A stretch of 64,000 bases of DNA, taken from the NCBI RefSeq assembly GCF_003762905.1, contig NZ_RJKS01000004.1, forward strand, positions 544,595-608,594. Reading direction: 5' to 3'. The position numbers and the translations under genes are program-made. Positions 22,710-32,604 of this stretch are shown here, in pieces (position 1 is the stretch's first letter; each line of letters begins with the position of its first letter). Source of the stretch: Curtobacterium sp. ZW137. GTDB taxonomy: Bacteria > Actinomycetota > Actinomycetes > Actinomycetales > Microbacteriaceae. The notes under the pieces were generated by a model. The model did no database searches, was not told the origin of the DNA, and saw only the letters and a program-made list of their open reading frames with translations.

Positions 22710-25130
22710 ATGGGTCCGCAGGCGCAACACGGTGAACTACCACGTCACCTCAGCGTGTTCGCCCGCCTACTGGTGCCCGTCATCGCGTTGACCGCCATCG
22801 TCGGCGTCTCAGTTGCCGCGGTGCCGGCGACCGCGGCGACGGTCGGTGCGGATGAGGACACGTACTCGATCACGTTCGCCGCACGTGTGTGCGACTCCTA
22901 CACGGACGTGCTCGCGAACAAAGCGCGGAACAACCTGATGGAGTCCCTGAAGGACCTCGGCACGGACACGAACTACGACGCGTGGGGCATCGTCTCGGCC
23001 GAGAAGGAAGAGACCGGCAACGCGAACTGCCGGCCCCTGCCGAACTGGCAGATGACCACGGGCACCTGGTTCAACGGGAAGACCCCAGCAACACAGAACC
23101 TCAGCACCGTCACCAGCCCGTTCGACACCACGATCCGTACCGGCGCCTCGACCCCGCTGCTGGACACCAACGGGGACCCGACCGGCGACACCCTCGCCGG
23201 CGCCGTGACGATGAACCTCACCGCCGCGCAACTCGCGGCCGCGAACTCCGGCTCACGGCTCTGGATCCAAGGCGGCACCCCCATTGCGCCGTTGAACGGG
23301 CAGCAAGACCAATACGGGTTCGCGGCGCTGCGCTGCGGGCAGGACGCCGTCAACGGCGACAACGTCGAAGCGGTGTACTTCCCGTCTGGGCAGCGACACG
23401 TGTTCTGCTTCTATTACGCCGTCACCCCGCCGCCACAGTCCGGCACCATCGTGGTCCGCAAACAGCTCGCCTCGGACAGCAACGGCACCGGCACGTTCCG
23501 CTTCGACGGCAACCTCTCCTACGCCGACGAGAACAACGACGGCACCAACGACTTCTCCGCCACCGCCAGCCCCGGTAACCCGGCAACGACCACCTTCATC
23601 CGCGGCGAGGTGCGCGGCAGCGACCCGGCGTGGAGCTTCCAAGAAGCATCGACACCCGGTTGGGACCCACCCGCCGACCCCGTGTGCACCAGCCAGACCG
23701 ACGACAGCACCATCACGGTCGACCCGGCAACGCACCGGGCGAGTATCCGACTCGCGGGCGGTGACACCGTCACCTGCGTCGTGACGAACAACCGCACCAC
23801 CATCGGCGACACGTCCCTCGCCGTCGAATCCCTCGGCGGCACCGCCTCCTTCCCCGTCACGGTCACCGGTCCGACCGCAGCTCCTGCGGAGAACTTCACC
23901 GGCACCGCAACGACGACCGCGGTCGGAGCACCGGTCACCCCATGGTCCGGGTCGTCCCTCAGCCTCGGCTCGTACGTCATGTCGGAAGTCCTCCCCGCCC
24001 CGACCGCAGCGGGACGCTGGGAAGCGGAAAGCGCAACCTGCGTCGACCGGTTCGGCACCGTCGACACGTACGACATCACCGCCACCGGGCAGACCCGCAC
24101 CTTCACGTTGACGACGATCACACCATCGTCGAGCCACTGCATCTTCACCAACCGGTTCACCCCAGCAGGGTCCATCACGCTGCAGAAGACCACTCTCGGC
24201 GCCGCAGGCACGTTCAACTACGACATCACCGCCCTCGACGCAGCCGACGACCCAGACCCCGCCCAGGACTACCGCGCGACCGCGACTACCACCACGCCGG
24301 GCACGCGCACGGCCGCGACACCGGTCGGCCCAGCAGCAGACGCGCTCGTCGTCGCGCCGACGACCCGGTTCCTCGTCCGCGAGCAAGCACCCACCGGTGA
24401 CCTCCTCGGCTTCTGGCGATTCACGAACCTGGACTGCGGCGCCAACGTTGTCGAACGCGCCGGCGCGAACGCGTTCATCGTCACCTTGAACACCGCGAAC
24501 CCCGACGCGTCCTGCGCGCTCGAGAACACGTACGAGCGCACCGGACGCTTCCAAGTGAACGTGCACACCACCGCCGACCAGACGCTCCGCCCCGACAGCG
24601 ACGTCATCGAGGTCACCTGCAACGAGGGCACCGACATCCCGGTCACCACGGACGCCGGCAACGCCAACGGCACGTCCGGTCCGTACGTCGTCTTCGGCGG
24701 CGCGGAATGCTCGCTGACGCATGCCGAGACCGGAGCCGCCAGCGGTACGACGGTTGCGGAACGCGCGACAGTCACCGTCGACGGCGGAACAGCGACGCCA
24801 CTCGAGCTCACACGCGACGTCGTCGCGCTCGGCGCCGGACGTGCCGTCGTCGTGGACGTGTACACGACCATCACCGCCGCGGCGCAACCCGAACCCACAC
24901 CGACAGCGACGCCGTCTCCGTCGGGCACCGGATCACCGGTACCGACGCCGACGGGCGACCCGTCCGACGGGACCGTCGTCCCGATCGCCAATCCGGGTGA
25001 CGGCGACGAGGGCCCCCTCGCGTTCACCGGAGCGAACATCACCGGGGCAATCTTCGCCGCCGGATTCCTGCTGCTCCTCGGAGGCGGCCTCGTGCTCCTG
25101 CAACTCAAGCGCCGCAGCTCCGCACGCTGA
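22710..25130 (+). CDS. Large secreted, sortase-anchored surface protein (LAFTG signal)
   Basis: 806 residues. The start at 22710 follows AGGGGGAC; signal peptide with hydrophobic core about 20-38 (LLVPVIALTAIVGVSVAAVP) and a likely cut after ATAA. A unique domain of about 220 residues is followed by repeated beta-domains of prealbumin/SpaA type beginning SGTIVVRKQLASDSNGTGTF, near GDTSLAVESLGGTASFPVTV, SITLQKTTLGAAGTFNYDI and RFQVNVHTTADQTLRPDSDV, each with paired cysteines. A Pro/Thr/Ser-rich stalk leads to L770-A-F-T-G774, a membrane helix and the basic end KRRSSAR. LAxTG is the signal used by class E sortases of actinobacteria. No sortase gene is in the window. It sits behind the protease operon. 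Confidence 0.85.
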   Translation: MGPQAQHGELPRHLSVFARLLVPVIALTAIVGVSVAAVPATAATVGADEDTYSITFAARVCDSYTDVLANKARNNLMESLKDLGTDTNYDAWGIVSAEKEETGNANCRPLPNWQMTTGTWFNGKTPATQNLSTVTSPFDTTIRTGASTPLLDTNGDPTGDTLAGAVTMNLTAAQLAAANSGSRLWIQGGTPIAPLNGQQDQYGFAALRCGQDAVNGDNVEAVYFPSGQRHVFCFYYAVTPPPQSGTIVVRKQLASDSNGTGTFRFDGNLSYADENNDGTNDFSATASPGNPATTTFIRGEVRGSDPAWSFQEASTPGWDPPADPVCTSQTDDSTITVDPATHRASIRLAGGDTVTCVVTNNRTTIGDTSLAVESLGGTASFPVTVTGPTAAPAENFTGTATTTAVGAPVTPWSGSSLSLGSYVMSEVLPAPTAAGRWEAESATCVDRFGTVDTYDITATGQTRTFTLTTITPSSSHCIFTNRFTPAGSITLQKTTLGAAGTFNYDITALDAADDPDPAQDYRATATTTTPGTRTAATPVGPAADALVVAPTTRFLVREQAPTGDLLGFWRFTNLDCGANVVERAGANAFIVTLNTANPDASCALENTYERTGRFQVNVHTTADQTLRPDSDVIEVTCNEGTDIPVTTDAGNANGTSGPYVVFGGAECSLTHAETGAASGTTVAERATVTVDGGTATPLELTRDVVALGAGRAVVVDVYTTITAAAQPEPTPTATPSPSGTGSPVPTPTGDPSDGTVVPIANPGDGDEGPLAFTGANITGAIFAAGFLLLLGGGLVLLQLKRRSSAR

Positions 25131-25211
25131 CGCCCTGGTGAGAAAATGTTCCATGACCAATCGGCGCCGCGGACGTTGTCCCGCAACGAGCTCGCCCTCG
25201 TACCGGGGCGC

Positions 25212-25235
25212 CCGGTAGCCGGTCGTCCTCCGGAC
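25212..25235. repeat. Dispersed palindromic repeat, copy F (degenerate)
   Basis: CCGGTAGCCGGTCGTCCTCC followed by GGACG. It shares GGTAGCCG and the ending CCGGACG with copy B. It lies between the surface-protein gene and its terminator. Confidence 0.45.
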
Positions 25236-25335
25236 GACTCGCTCCGTGCCGAGCAGCGTCGGGCCGTCCGGTCTCAGATAGGTGGTCCGCAGCCTTCTGA
25301 ATCCGGGGTCCCCTATCCGGACGCCCTCGACAACG

Positions 25336-25377
25336 ACGAGAACGCCCCGCCGGTCAAAGCCAGCGGGGCGTTCTCGT
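25336..25377. terminator. Bidirectional terminator between surface protein and nrdF
   Basis: Perfect 15-bp stem ACGAGAACGCCCCGC / GCGGGGCGTTCTCGT (25336-25350 with 25363-25377) with a 12-base loop, placed between two convergent genes. Confidence 0.85.
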
Positions 25378-25391
25378 AAGTCCGAGCAGGA

Positions 25392-26486
<1,095 letters not shown>

Positions 26487-26493
26487 TCAGCGA

Positions 26494-28599
26494 TCAGAGC
26501 ATGCAGGAAACGCAGCCCTCGACCTCGGTGCCTTCGAGCGCGAGCTGGCGGAGACGGATGTAGTAGATCGTCTTGATGCCCTTGCGCCATGCGTAGATCT
26601 GCGCCTTGTTGATGTCGCGCGTGGTGGCGGTGTCCTTGAAGAACAGCGTCAGGGACAGGCCCTGGTCCACGTGCTGCGTCGCCGCGGCGTACGTGTCGAT
26701 GATCTTCTCCGGGCCGATCTCGTACGCGTCCTGGTAGTAGTCCAGGTTCTCGTTCGTCATGAACGGCGCCGGGTAGTAGACGCGACCGAGCTTGCCTTCC
26801 TTGCGGATCTCGATCTTCGACGCGATCGGGTGGATCGACGAGGTGGAGTGGTTGATGTACGAGATCGAACCGGTCGGCGGGACGGCCTGGAGGTTCTGGT
26901 TGTAGATGCCGTGCTCCTGGATGGACGCCTTCAGCGCCTTCCAGTCGTCCTGCGTCGGGATGGTGATGTTCGCGTTGTCGAAGAGCGAAGCAACACGAGC
27001 CGTCGCGGGCGTCCACGCAGCGTCGGTGTACTTGTCGAAGAACTCGCCGGACGCGTACTTCGAGTCGCGGAAGCCGTCGAAGGTCTCCCCGGTCTCGATG
27101 GCGATGTTGTTCGAGGCGCGCAAGGCGTGGAACAGCACCGTGTAGAAGTAGATGTTCGTGAAGTCGATGCCCTCTTCGGAGCCGTAGTACACGTGCTCAC
27201 GAGCGAGGTAGCCGTGCAGGTTCATCTGGCCGAGGCCGATGGCGTGCGACTTGTCGTTGCCGTCCTCGACGGAACGCACCGAGTTGATGTGCGACATCTG
27301 CGAGACCGAGGTCAGGCCGCGGATCGCCGTCTCGATGGTCTTGCCGAAGTTCGGCGAGTCCATGGTGAGCGCGATGTTCAGCGAGCCGAGGTTGCAGGAA
27401 ATGTCCTTGCCGATCTCCTTGTACGAGAGGTCCTCGTTGAAGGTGGTCGGGGTGTTGACCTGCAGGATCTCCGAGCACAGGTTGGACATGTTGATCCGGC
27501 CCTTGATCGGGTTGGCCTTGTTCACCGTGTCCTCGAACACGATGTACGGGTAACCCGACTCGAACTGGATCTCCGCGATGGTCTGGAAGAACTCGCGGGC
27601 CTTGATCTTCGTCTTCTTGATGCGCGAGTCGTCGACCATGGCGCGGTAGTTCTCGGAGATCGGGACGTCACCGAAGGGGACGCCGTAGACCTTCTCGACG
27701 TCGTACGGCGAGAAGAGGTACATGTCCTCGTTGTTCTTCGCGAGCTCGAACGTGATGTCCGGCACGACGACACCGAGCGACAGCGTCTTGATGCGGATCT
27801 TCTCGTCGGCGTTCTCACGCTTGGTGTCGAGGAACTTCATGATGTCCGGGTGGTGCGCCGACAGGTACACGGCACCGGCACCCTGGCGGGCACCGAGCTG
27901 GTTGGCGTACGAGAAGGAGTCTTCCAGCAGCTTCATCACGGGGATGATGCCCGAGGACTGGTTCTCGATCTGCTTGATCGGGGCGCCGGCTTCACGGATG
28001 TTGGAGAGCAGCAGGGCCACGCCACCGCCGCGCTTCGAGAGCTGCAGCGAGGAGTTGATCCCGCGCGAGATCGACTCCATGTTGTCCTCGATGCGGAGGA
28101 GGAAGCAGGAGACGAGCTCGCCGCGCTGTGCCTTCGCGGTGTTGAGGAACGTCGGGGTCGCGGGCTGGAAGCGCCCGGCGACGATCTCCTCGACGAGGTC
28201 GATCGCGAGCTGCTCGTTGCCCTGCGCGAGACCGAGGGCGGTCATCACGACGCGGTCCTCGAAGCGCTCGAGGTACCGCTTGCCGTCGAACGTCTTGAGC
28301 GTGTAGCTCGTGTAGTACTTGAACGCACCGAGGAACGTCTGGAACCGGAACTTCTTCGAGTACGCCAGGTCGTTCAGACGCTGGATGAAGTCGAGCGAGT
28401 ACAGGTCGATCGTCGCCTGCTCGTAGTACTCGTTCTCCACCAGGTAGTCGAGCCGCTCCTTCAGGTTGTGGAAGAAGACGGTGTTCTGGTTGACGTGCTG
28501 CAGGAAGAACTGCTTGGCGGCTTCGCGGTCCTTGTCGAACTGGATGTTGCCGTCCGCGTCGTAGAGGTTGAGCATCGCGTTGAGGGAGTGGTAGTCCAT
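26494..28599 (-). CDS. nrdE: Class Ib ribonucleotide reductase alpha subunit NrdE
   Basis: 701 residues from the ATG at 28599 ([20 protein letters not shown]), the usual NrdE size. A TTG at 28647 would add 16 residues ([15 protein letters not shown]) and overlap nrdI; this longer form is also plausible. Catalytic-domain motifs include [28 protein letters not shown] and [11 protein letters not shown], and it ends with the redox cysteine pair CVSCML, reduced by NrdH. It converts ribonucleoside diphosphates to deoxy forms. Co-directional with nrdI, 17 bases after its stop. Confidence 0.95.
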   Translation of the reverse strand: MDYHSLNAMLNLYDADGNIQFDKDREAAKQFFLQHVNQNTVFFHNLKERLDYLVENEYYEQATIDLYSLDFIQRLNDLAYSKKFRFQTFLGAFKYYTSYTLKTFDGKRYLERFEDRVVMTALGLAQGNEQLAIDLVEEIVAGRFQPATPTFLNTAKAQRGELVSCFLLRIEDNMESISRGINSSLQLSKRGGGVALLLSNIREAGAPIKQIENQSSGIIPVMKLLEDSFSYANQLGARQGAGAVYLSAHHPDIMKFLDTKRENADEKIRIKTLSLGVVVPDITFELAKNNEDMYLFSPYDVEKVYGVPFGDVPISENYRAMVDDSRIKKTKIKAREFFQTIAEIQFESGYPYIVFEDTVNKANPIKGRINMSNLCSEILQVNTPTTFNEDLSYKEIGKDISCNLGSLNIALTMDSPNFGKTIETAIRGLTSVSQMSHINSVRSVEDGNDKSHAIGLGQMNLHGYLAREHVYYGSEEGIDFTNIYFYTVLFHALRASNNIAIETGETFDGFRDSKYASGEFFDKYTDAAWTPATARVASLFDNANITIPTQDDWKALKASIQEHGIYNQNLQAVPPTGSISYINHSTSSIHPIASKIEIRKEGKLGRVYYPAPFMTNENLDYYQDAYEIGPEKIIDTYAAATQHVDQGLSLTLFFKDTATTRDINKAQIYAWRKGIKTIYYIRLRQLALEGTEVEGCVSCML

Positions 28600-28616
28600 C
28601 CCCGTCGTCGGCGACG

Positions 28617-29033
28617 TCAGATCGACGTCTGCAACTGCTGCGTCCAAAATGCATCCAATCCTGAGTTGACCGCGGACACGTCGTCCGGCGTGCCGAAGAG
28701 TTCGAAGCGGTAGAGCACGGGCACGTGGCACTTCTGTGAGACCACGTCGCCCGCGAGGCCGTAGGCCTCACCGAAGTTCGTGTTCCCGCCGACGATGACG
28801 CCCCGGATCAGTGACCGGTTGTGTTCGTCGTTCAGGAACTTGATGACCTGCTTGGGGACCGCTCCCTCGCCGTTCCCGCCACCGTAGGTGGGCAGGACGA
28901 GGACGTACGGTTCGTCCACGTGCAGGAACGGTTCGCTCGGGTAGAGCGGGATCCGGTCCGCGTCGCGGCCGAGCTTCTCCACGAAGCGTGCGGTGTACCC
29001 GGACACGCTGGAGAAGTAGACGAGTCGGCTCAT
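28617..29033 (-). CDS. nrdI: Flavodoxin-like NrdI
   Basis: 138 residues from the ATG at 29033 ([20 protein letters not shown]). The FMN-binding pattern of NrdI is present: [24 protein letters not shown] and [14 protein letters not shown]. NrdI supplies the oxidant that assembles the dimanganese-tyrosyl cofactor of NrdF. It lies between nrdH and nrdE, as in other class Ib operons. Confidence 0.95.
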   Translation of the reverse strand: MSRLVYFSSVSGYTARFVEKLGRDADRIPLYPSEPFLHVDEPYVLVLPTYGGGNGEGAVPKQVIKFLNDEHNRSLIRGVIVGGNTNFGEAYGLAGDVVSQKCHVPVLYRFELFGTPDDVSAVNSGLDAFWTQQLQTSI

Positions 29034-29082
29034 GCTGCGCTCCTCGACAGAAGGTGCGGACTGACGGACCGGAGGGGTGTCC

Positions 29083-29129
29083 GTGGGCGGTGAGTCGAGC
29101 CTCCTGATCGAGTTCGAGTCACCGCCCAC
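29083..29129 (-). other. Hairpin between nrdH and nrdI
   Basis: 11-bp stem GTGGGCGGTGA / TCACCGCCCAC (29083-29093 with 29119-29129), 25-base loop. A second intra-operon structure, analogous to that before nrdF. Confidence 0.5.
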
Positions 29130-29144
29130 CGGACGGGAGACGCC

Positions 29145-29378
29145 TTACGCCAGTTCGGCGCTGAGCGTCGCGATCTTGTCGGGGCGGAAGCCCGACCAGT
29201 GGTCGTCGTCGGTCACGACGACGGGGGCCTGGAGGTAGCCGAGGCTCTTGACGTGCTCGAGCGCGGCTTCGTCCGTGGAGACGTCGTGCACCTCGTACTG
29301 GATGCCCTTGTTGTCGAGGGCCCGGTACGTCGCGGTGCACTGGACGCAGGACGGCTTGGTGTAGACGGTGACGGCCAT
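29145..29378 (-). CDS. nrdH: Glutaredoxin-like NrdH
   Basis: 77 residues with the redox motif C11-V-Q-C14 (VYTKPSCVQCTATYRAL) and the thioredoxin-reductase-binding ending WSGFRPDKIATLSAELA. NrdH transfers electrons from thioredoxin reductase to NrdE. First gene of the operon; the ATG follows AGGGG. The promoter region upstream holds a NrdR box and DnaA-box-like motifs. Confidence 0.95.
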   Translation of the reverse strand: MAVTVYTKPSCVQCTATYRALDNKGIQYEVHDVSTDEAALEHVKSLGYLQAPVVVTDDDHWSGFRPDKIATLSAELA

Positions 29379-29441
29379 GTTTACCCCTGGTTCTGGGCCT
29401 GATTCCAGGTCCGAAGTTCGTGTGCTGTGCTGAGCACGACG

Positions 29442-29489
29442 CTACTACATGTAGTGCTCGATCGCGGTAGTGACCACAAGAGGAAGTGT
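29442..29489. promoter_or_regulatory. NrdR boxes upstream of nrdHIEF
   Basis: CTACATGTAG (29445-29454) is a perfect match to the NrdR core CWANATNTWG and fully palindromic. CAAGAGGAAG (29477-29486, flanked by CA/TGT) matches 8 of 10, 32 bases away, close to the three-turn spacing usual for paired NrdR boxes. Confidence 0.65.
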
Positions 29490-29502
29490 TACACCCCTGT
29501 AG

Positions 29503-29622
29503 TTCTCCACAACGCCCTCCACAGTCTGTGGATTCCCCACAGCCCCGGATTTCCGCCAGTCTCGCACCGGCCACCGACACTCCCAACAGGCTGTGGAGGC
29601 GGTTCTCCAGAGGTGTGGAAAC
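29503..29622. promoter_or_regulatory. Cluster of DnaA-box-like 9-mers
   Basis: TTCTCCACA (29503-29511), CCCTCCACA (29515-29523), reverse TGTGGATTC (29527-29535), TTCCCCACA (29533-29541), reverse TGTGGAGGC (29592-29600) and reverse TGTGGAAAC (29614-29622). TCCACAGTCTGTGGA at 29518-29532 is an inverted repeat. DnaA controls nrd genes in E. coli; here it is an inference. Confidence 0.4.
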
Positions 29623-29733
29623 CGGACGTTCGTACCCCTGCATCGGCGTGTCTGAGAACCGCGTTCCGGACCCCCTCCCCCGGAGTGGTCACACGGCCCG
29701 CGCCGTGCCCCGTCCGGTCCGTACACTCGGAGC

Positions 29734-30939
29734 GTGAGCGCGTACGGCAACCTCCTGAAGACCCCCGGCGTGGGTCGTGTGATCGCCGCGCAGCTCACCG
29801 CGAGGTTCCCCTTCGGGATGCTCTCGCTGGCGTACCTGCTGCACGTCGAGCACGTCTTCCACTCGTACGGATCCGCCGGGCTCGTGCTCGCCACCACCAG
29901 CGTCGGCCAGGCCATCGCCGGCCCGCTCACCAGCCGCTGGATGGGCAGCTGGGGCATGCGCCCCGTCCTCATCCTGACCAGCCTGATCGCGCTCGTGAGC
30001 ATGGGCGTGATCGCGTTCGCCACCATGCCCCTGTGGGCGTACGTGGTCGTCGGGTTCCTCGGCGGCCTTGCGGTCCCGCCCGTCCAGCCCGCCGTGCGCA
30101 CCATCTACCCGAAGATGGTCACCTCGACGCAGCTGACACCCCTCTTCTCCCTCGACGCCAGCGCGCAGGAACTGATCTGGGTCGCCGGCCCCGTCATCAC
30201 GACGTTCGTCGCGACGCAGATCGGCACCGTCGAGGCGATCGTCCTCGCGATGGCGTTCCTCGTCATCGGCGGCGTGTGGTTCATCGCCTCCCCCGAGCTC
30301 GGCCGCGTCCGCATCCCCCGCTCCAAGCGCGCGTTCGGCGTCGTGCTGCAGCGCCCGTCCGTGGTCGTCGCGACCCTCACCGGCATGCTCCTCATCGGTG
30401 CGTGCGCCGCGGTGGAGGCCGGGGTCACCAGCGCCTTCGGCGAGGGCAGCCCGAACGCCGGCATCGTCCTGGCGATCTTCGCGGTCGGTTCGCTGGTCGG
30501 TGGCCTGGCCTTCGGCCACCGTCCGATCTCGCCGAACACCCTGTGGACGCGGATGCTCATCGTCTTCATCGGCCTGGGGCTCGCCACGTTCGGCACCGGC
30601 TTCTGGTGGCTCGCGTTCGCGCTGCTCATCGCGGGCGGCGGGATCGCGCCGGCCCTCGCCGTGATGTTCGGGTCGGTCTCCGCCACCGTGAAGTTCTCCG
30701 ACACGGCAGAGGCCTACGGCTGGATGGGCACCGGCCAGCTCATCGGCGCCGCGCTCGGTTCCGCGGTCGCCGGCTTCCTCATCGACATGCACGGTGCGAC
30801 GGGCGGCATGGTCGTCGGCGCAGCCGCCGCCTTCGTCGGCGTGCTGCTGCCGCTGGTCGCGAAGCGCTGGCTCCCCGACCTGCGCGGCCGCGACGCGAGC
30901 CCCATCCCCGACACCGAGCCGGTGAACATCCCCACCTAG
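29734..30939 (+). CDS. MFS-family transporter
   Basis: 401 residues with twelve hydrophobic segments, GTG start. TACACT at 29722-29727 lies 6 bases before the start, so the mRNA is probably leaderless. The N-terminal part FPFGMLSLAYLLHVEHVFHS, then SAGLVLATTSVGQAIAGPLT, resembles actinobacterial MFS exporters of unknown substrate. The C-terminal tail (RDASPIPDTEPVNIPT) is polar. Divergent from nrdH. Direction of transport is inferred as efflux. Confidence 0.85.
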   Translation: MSAYGNLLKTPGVGRVIAAQLTARFPFGMLSLAYLLHVEHVFHSYGSAGLVLATTSVGQAIAGPLTSRWMGSWGMRPVLILTSLIALVSMGVIAFATMPLWAYVVVGFLGGLAVPPVQPAVRTIYPKMVTSTQLTPLFSLDASAQELIWVAGPVITTFVATQIGTVEAIVLAMAFLVIGGVWFIASPELGRVRIPRSKRAFGVVLQRPSVVVATLTGMLLIGACAAVEAGVTSAFGEGSPNAGIVLAIFAVGSLVGGLAFGHRPISPNTLWTRMLIVFIGLGLATFGTGFWWLAFALLIAGGGIAPALAVMFGSVSATVKFSDTAEAYGWMGTGQLIGAALGSAVAGFLIDMHGATGGMVVGAAAAFVGVLLPLVAKRWLPDLRGRDASPIPDTEPVNIPT

Positions 30940-30969
30940 GCGCCGGGTCGCGGGTCGCGGGGCCCCGCT

Positions 30970-31089
30970 GGGTCGCCCCCCGCCGGGTCGTCCTCGCTGG
31001 CCCGTCCCCCGCCCTGCCTCCGCCGGGTCGCCCCTCGCCGGGTCGTCCTCGCTGGCCCGTCCCCCACCCCGCCTCCGCCGGGTCGTCCC
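30970..31089. repeat. 55-bp tandem repeat, two units plus partial third
   Basis: Units start at 30970, 31025 and 31080 (each GGGTCG...). Units 1 and 2 differ at a few positions; the third breaks off after about 9 bases. Pyrimidine-rich strand, noncoding, directly after the MFS gene. Confidence 0.8.
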
Positions 31090-31100
31090 GCGCGTAGGAG

Positions 31101-31153
31101 GTCGAATCGCGCGTCGGTGGTCGATTCTTCCGACCCCCGACGCGCGATTCGAC
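31101..31153. terminator. 17-bp hairpin after the tandem repeat
   Basis: Perfect stem GTCGAATCGCGCGTCGG / CCGACGCGCGATTCGAC (31101-31117 with 31137-31153), 19-base loop containing a smaller nested GTCG/CGAC pair. It probably ends MFS transcription. Confidence 0.7.
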
Positions 31154-31276
31154 TTTCCAGTGCGGGCGCGATGGGTGAGAACGGGCCTCCTCCACAACTC
31201 GGAGCGCGCGCCCGGTTCTGCACAGATCGGACGGGAGGCCCGACTCGACTCCGCCAGGACCGGCAGGATGGTCTGC

Positions 31277-32095
31277 ATGGTCACCTCCATCCCCCTCCGC
31301 GACGGTCGGTCCGTCCCCGCCATCGGCTTCGGCGTGTACAAGGTCGACGACGCGGAAGCAGCGGTCGCGGTCGGAACCGCGCTCGACGCCGGGTACCGCC
31401 ACGTGGACACAGCCGAGATGTACGGCAACGAGACCGGTGTCGGGAAGGCGATCCGAGCCTCCGGACTGGATCGTGACGACGTCTTCGTGACCACGAAGGT
31501 GTGGAACACCAACCAGGGACGCGACGAGACCCTGCGGGCGTTCGACGCCAGTCTCGGCCGACTCGGGCTCGACGCGGTCGACCTCTACCTGATCCACTGG
31601 CCGGCCGCTGCGAACGACCGCTACGTCGACACCTGGCGCGCGCTGGTGGAATTGCGGGAGTCCGGTCGTGCGCGCAGCGTGGGCGTCTCGAACTTCCAGG
31701 TGCCGCACCTCGAGCGGATCATCGCCGAGACGGGCCAGGTCCCCGCCGTGAACCAGGTCGAGCGGCACCCCTGGCTCCCCCAGCGCGAACTCATCGACTT
31801 CCACCGGCGGCACGGCATCGTGACGGAAGCGTGGTCACCGCTCGGGCGCGGGCGGCTCATCGAGGACCCGGTGCTCGTCGGGATTGCGGATGCCCACGGG
31901 GTGAGCGTGGCGCAGGTCCTCGTGCGGTGGAACGTGCAGCAGGGGGTCGTGGTGCTGCCGAAGTCGGTCACACCGTCGCGGATCCGGTCGAACATCGACG
32001 TCGACGGCTTCGCGCTGACGGACGACGAGCTCACGGCGATCGCTGCGCTCGAGTCCGGCCAGCGCACGGGGTCGCACCCCGATTCGGTGTCCTAG
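31277..32095 (+). CDS. Aldo/keto reductase
   Basis: 272 residues. AKR signatures: GFGVYKVDDAEAAVAVGTAL, DAGYRHVDTAEMYGNE (catalytic D and Y), VFVTTKVWNTNQG (catalytic K), LIHWP (catalytic H) and VLPKSVTPSRIRSNIDV (NADPH binding). All four catalytic residues are present. It reduces aldehydes or ketones with NADPH, most like 2,5-diketo-D-gluconate reductase-type enzymes. The ATG at 31277 is the conserved start; the frame is open upstream through noncoding DNA. Confidence 0.92.
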   Translation: MVTSIPLRDGRSVPAIGFGVYKVDDAEAAVAVGTALDAGYRHVDTAEMYGNETGVGKAIRASGLDRDDVFVTTKVWNTNQGRDETLRAFDASLGRLGLDAVDLYLIHWPAAANDRYVDTWRALVELRESGRARSVGVSNFQVPHLERIIAETGQVPAVNQVERHPWLPQRELIDFHRRHGIVTEAWSPLGRGRLIEDPVLVGIADAHGVSVAQVLVRWNVQQGVVVLPKSVTPSRIRSNIDVDGFALTDDELTAIAALESGQRTGSHPDSVS

Positions 32096-32101
32096 CGTCC
32101 G

Positions 32102-32431
32102 CTAGCCGCGGCGGTCGTCCTCGGACTGCCACGGCAGGTGGAGGTCCTCCGGCGCGGGCTCCACGTCGCCCGCGTCGTCGGCGCCGCCCGTGCCCGGGGC
32201 CGCGGTGATCTTCGACGGGTCGATGCCGTCCTCGCGCAGGTCGTCATCGTCGCGCTGCTCGGTCTGCGACGAGACGCTCTCCCGCTCGCTCGACGGGCTG
32301 TAGGAGGTGTCCGCGGCACGCTGCTGACGCTCGCTCGCGCCCGCCACGTCGTCGCTGTGCGCGGCGGCGCGCAGTGCGTCGTTCCGGTCCCGGTCGTCCG
32401 CGTGCTCGGGTCCCGCGATGTCGTTGCTCAT
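32102..32431 (-). CDS. Acidic, disordered hypothetical protein
   Basis: 109 residues from the ATG at 32431 (MSNDIAGPEHADDRDRNDAL). Very rich in D, E, S and A with few hydrophobics (DTSYSPSSERESVSSQTEQR, DDDDLREDGIDPSKITAAPG), so probably unstructured. Convergent with the aldo/keto reductase with only 6 bases between. Short proteins of this kind are common in Microbacteriaceae; function unknown. Confidence 0.6.
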   Translation of the reverse strand: MSNDIAGPEHADDRDRNDALRAAAHSDDVAGASERQQRAADTSYSPSSERESVSSQTEQRDDDDLREDGIDPSKITAAPGTGGADDAGDVEPAPEDLHLPWQSEDDRRG

Positions 32432-32604
32432 GCGCGTGACGGTAGGCCGCCGCACCTGCGCGCCCTCGCACCGTGCGAGCACGCGGTGCCGCGCCGCCGC
32501 GCCGCGCCGCTCCGCCCCGCTCTGATCGCAGCGTGCGAGCACGCGGAGCCCCGCGCCCGTCCGCTACCGTTGTCGGGCACTCGCCCCACCTCAGGAGGTC
32601 CCCC

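Larger units (their letters stand above)
29379..29733. promoter_or_regulatory. Divergent 355-bp control region of nrdHIEF and the MFS gene
   Basis: No protein is encoded. It contains the NrdR box at 29445, a weaker second one at 29477, and six TCCACA-type 9-mers between 29503 and 29622. The right end carries the -10 of the MFS gene. Confidence 0.6.

Noticed and set aside
20980..22743. 587-codon minus-strand frame opposite the PrsW gene
   Set aside because: Product is rich in R, D, E, H and G with no domain; it mirrors the third-position GC bias of the real genes.
23253..24887. 544-codon minus-strand frame opposite the surface protein
   Set aside because: Low-complexity arginine/glycine/valine product, no motif; the opposite strand has a signal peptide, repeats and a sorting signal.
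25146..25379. 77-codon plus-strand frame after the surface-protein gene
   Set aside because: It runs through a palindromic repeat and the whole terminator stem; no ribosome-binding site or motif.
26671..28713. 680-codon plus-strand frame opposite nrdE
   Set aside because: Antisense shadow of a strongly conserved gene; leucine/valine/arginine-rich without domains.
29689..31512. 607-codon minus-strand frame opposite the MFS gene and through the 55-bp repeat
   Set aside because: It encodes histidine/glycine/aspartate-rich low-complexity sequence and crosses a terminator and a tandem repeat.
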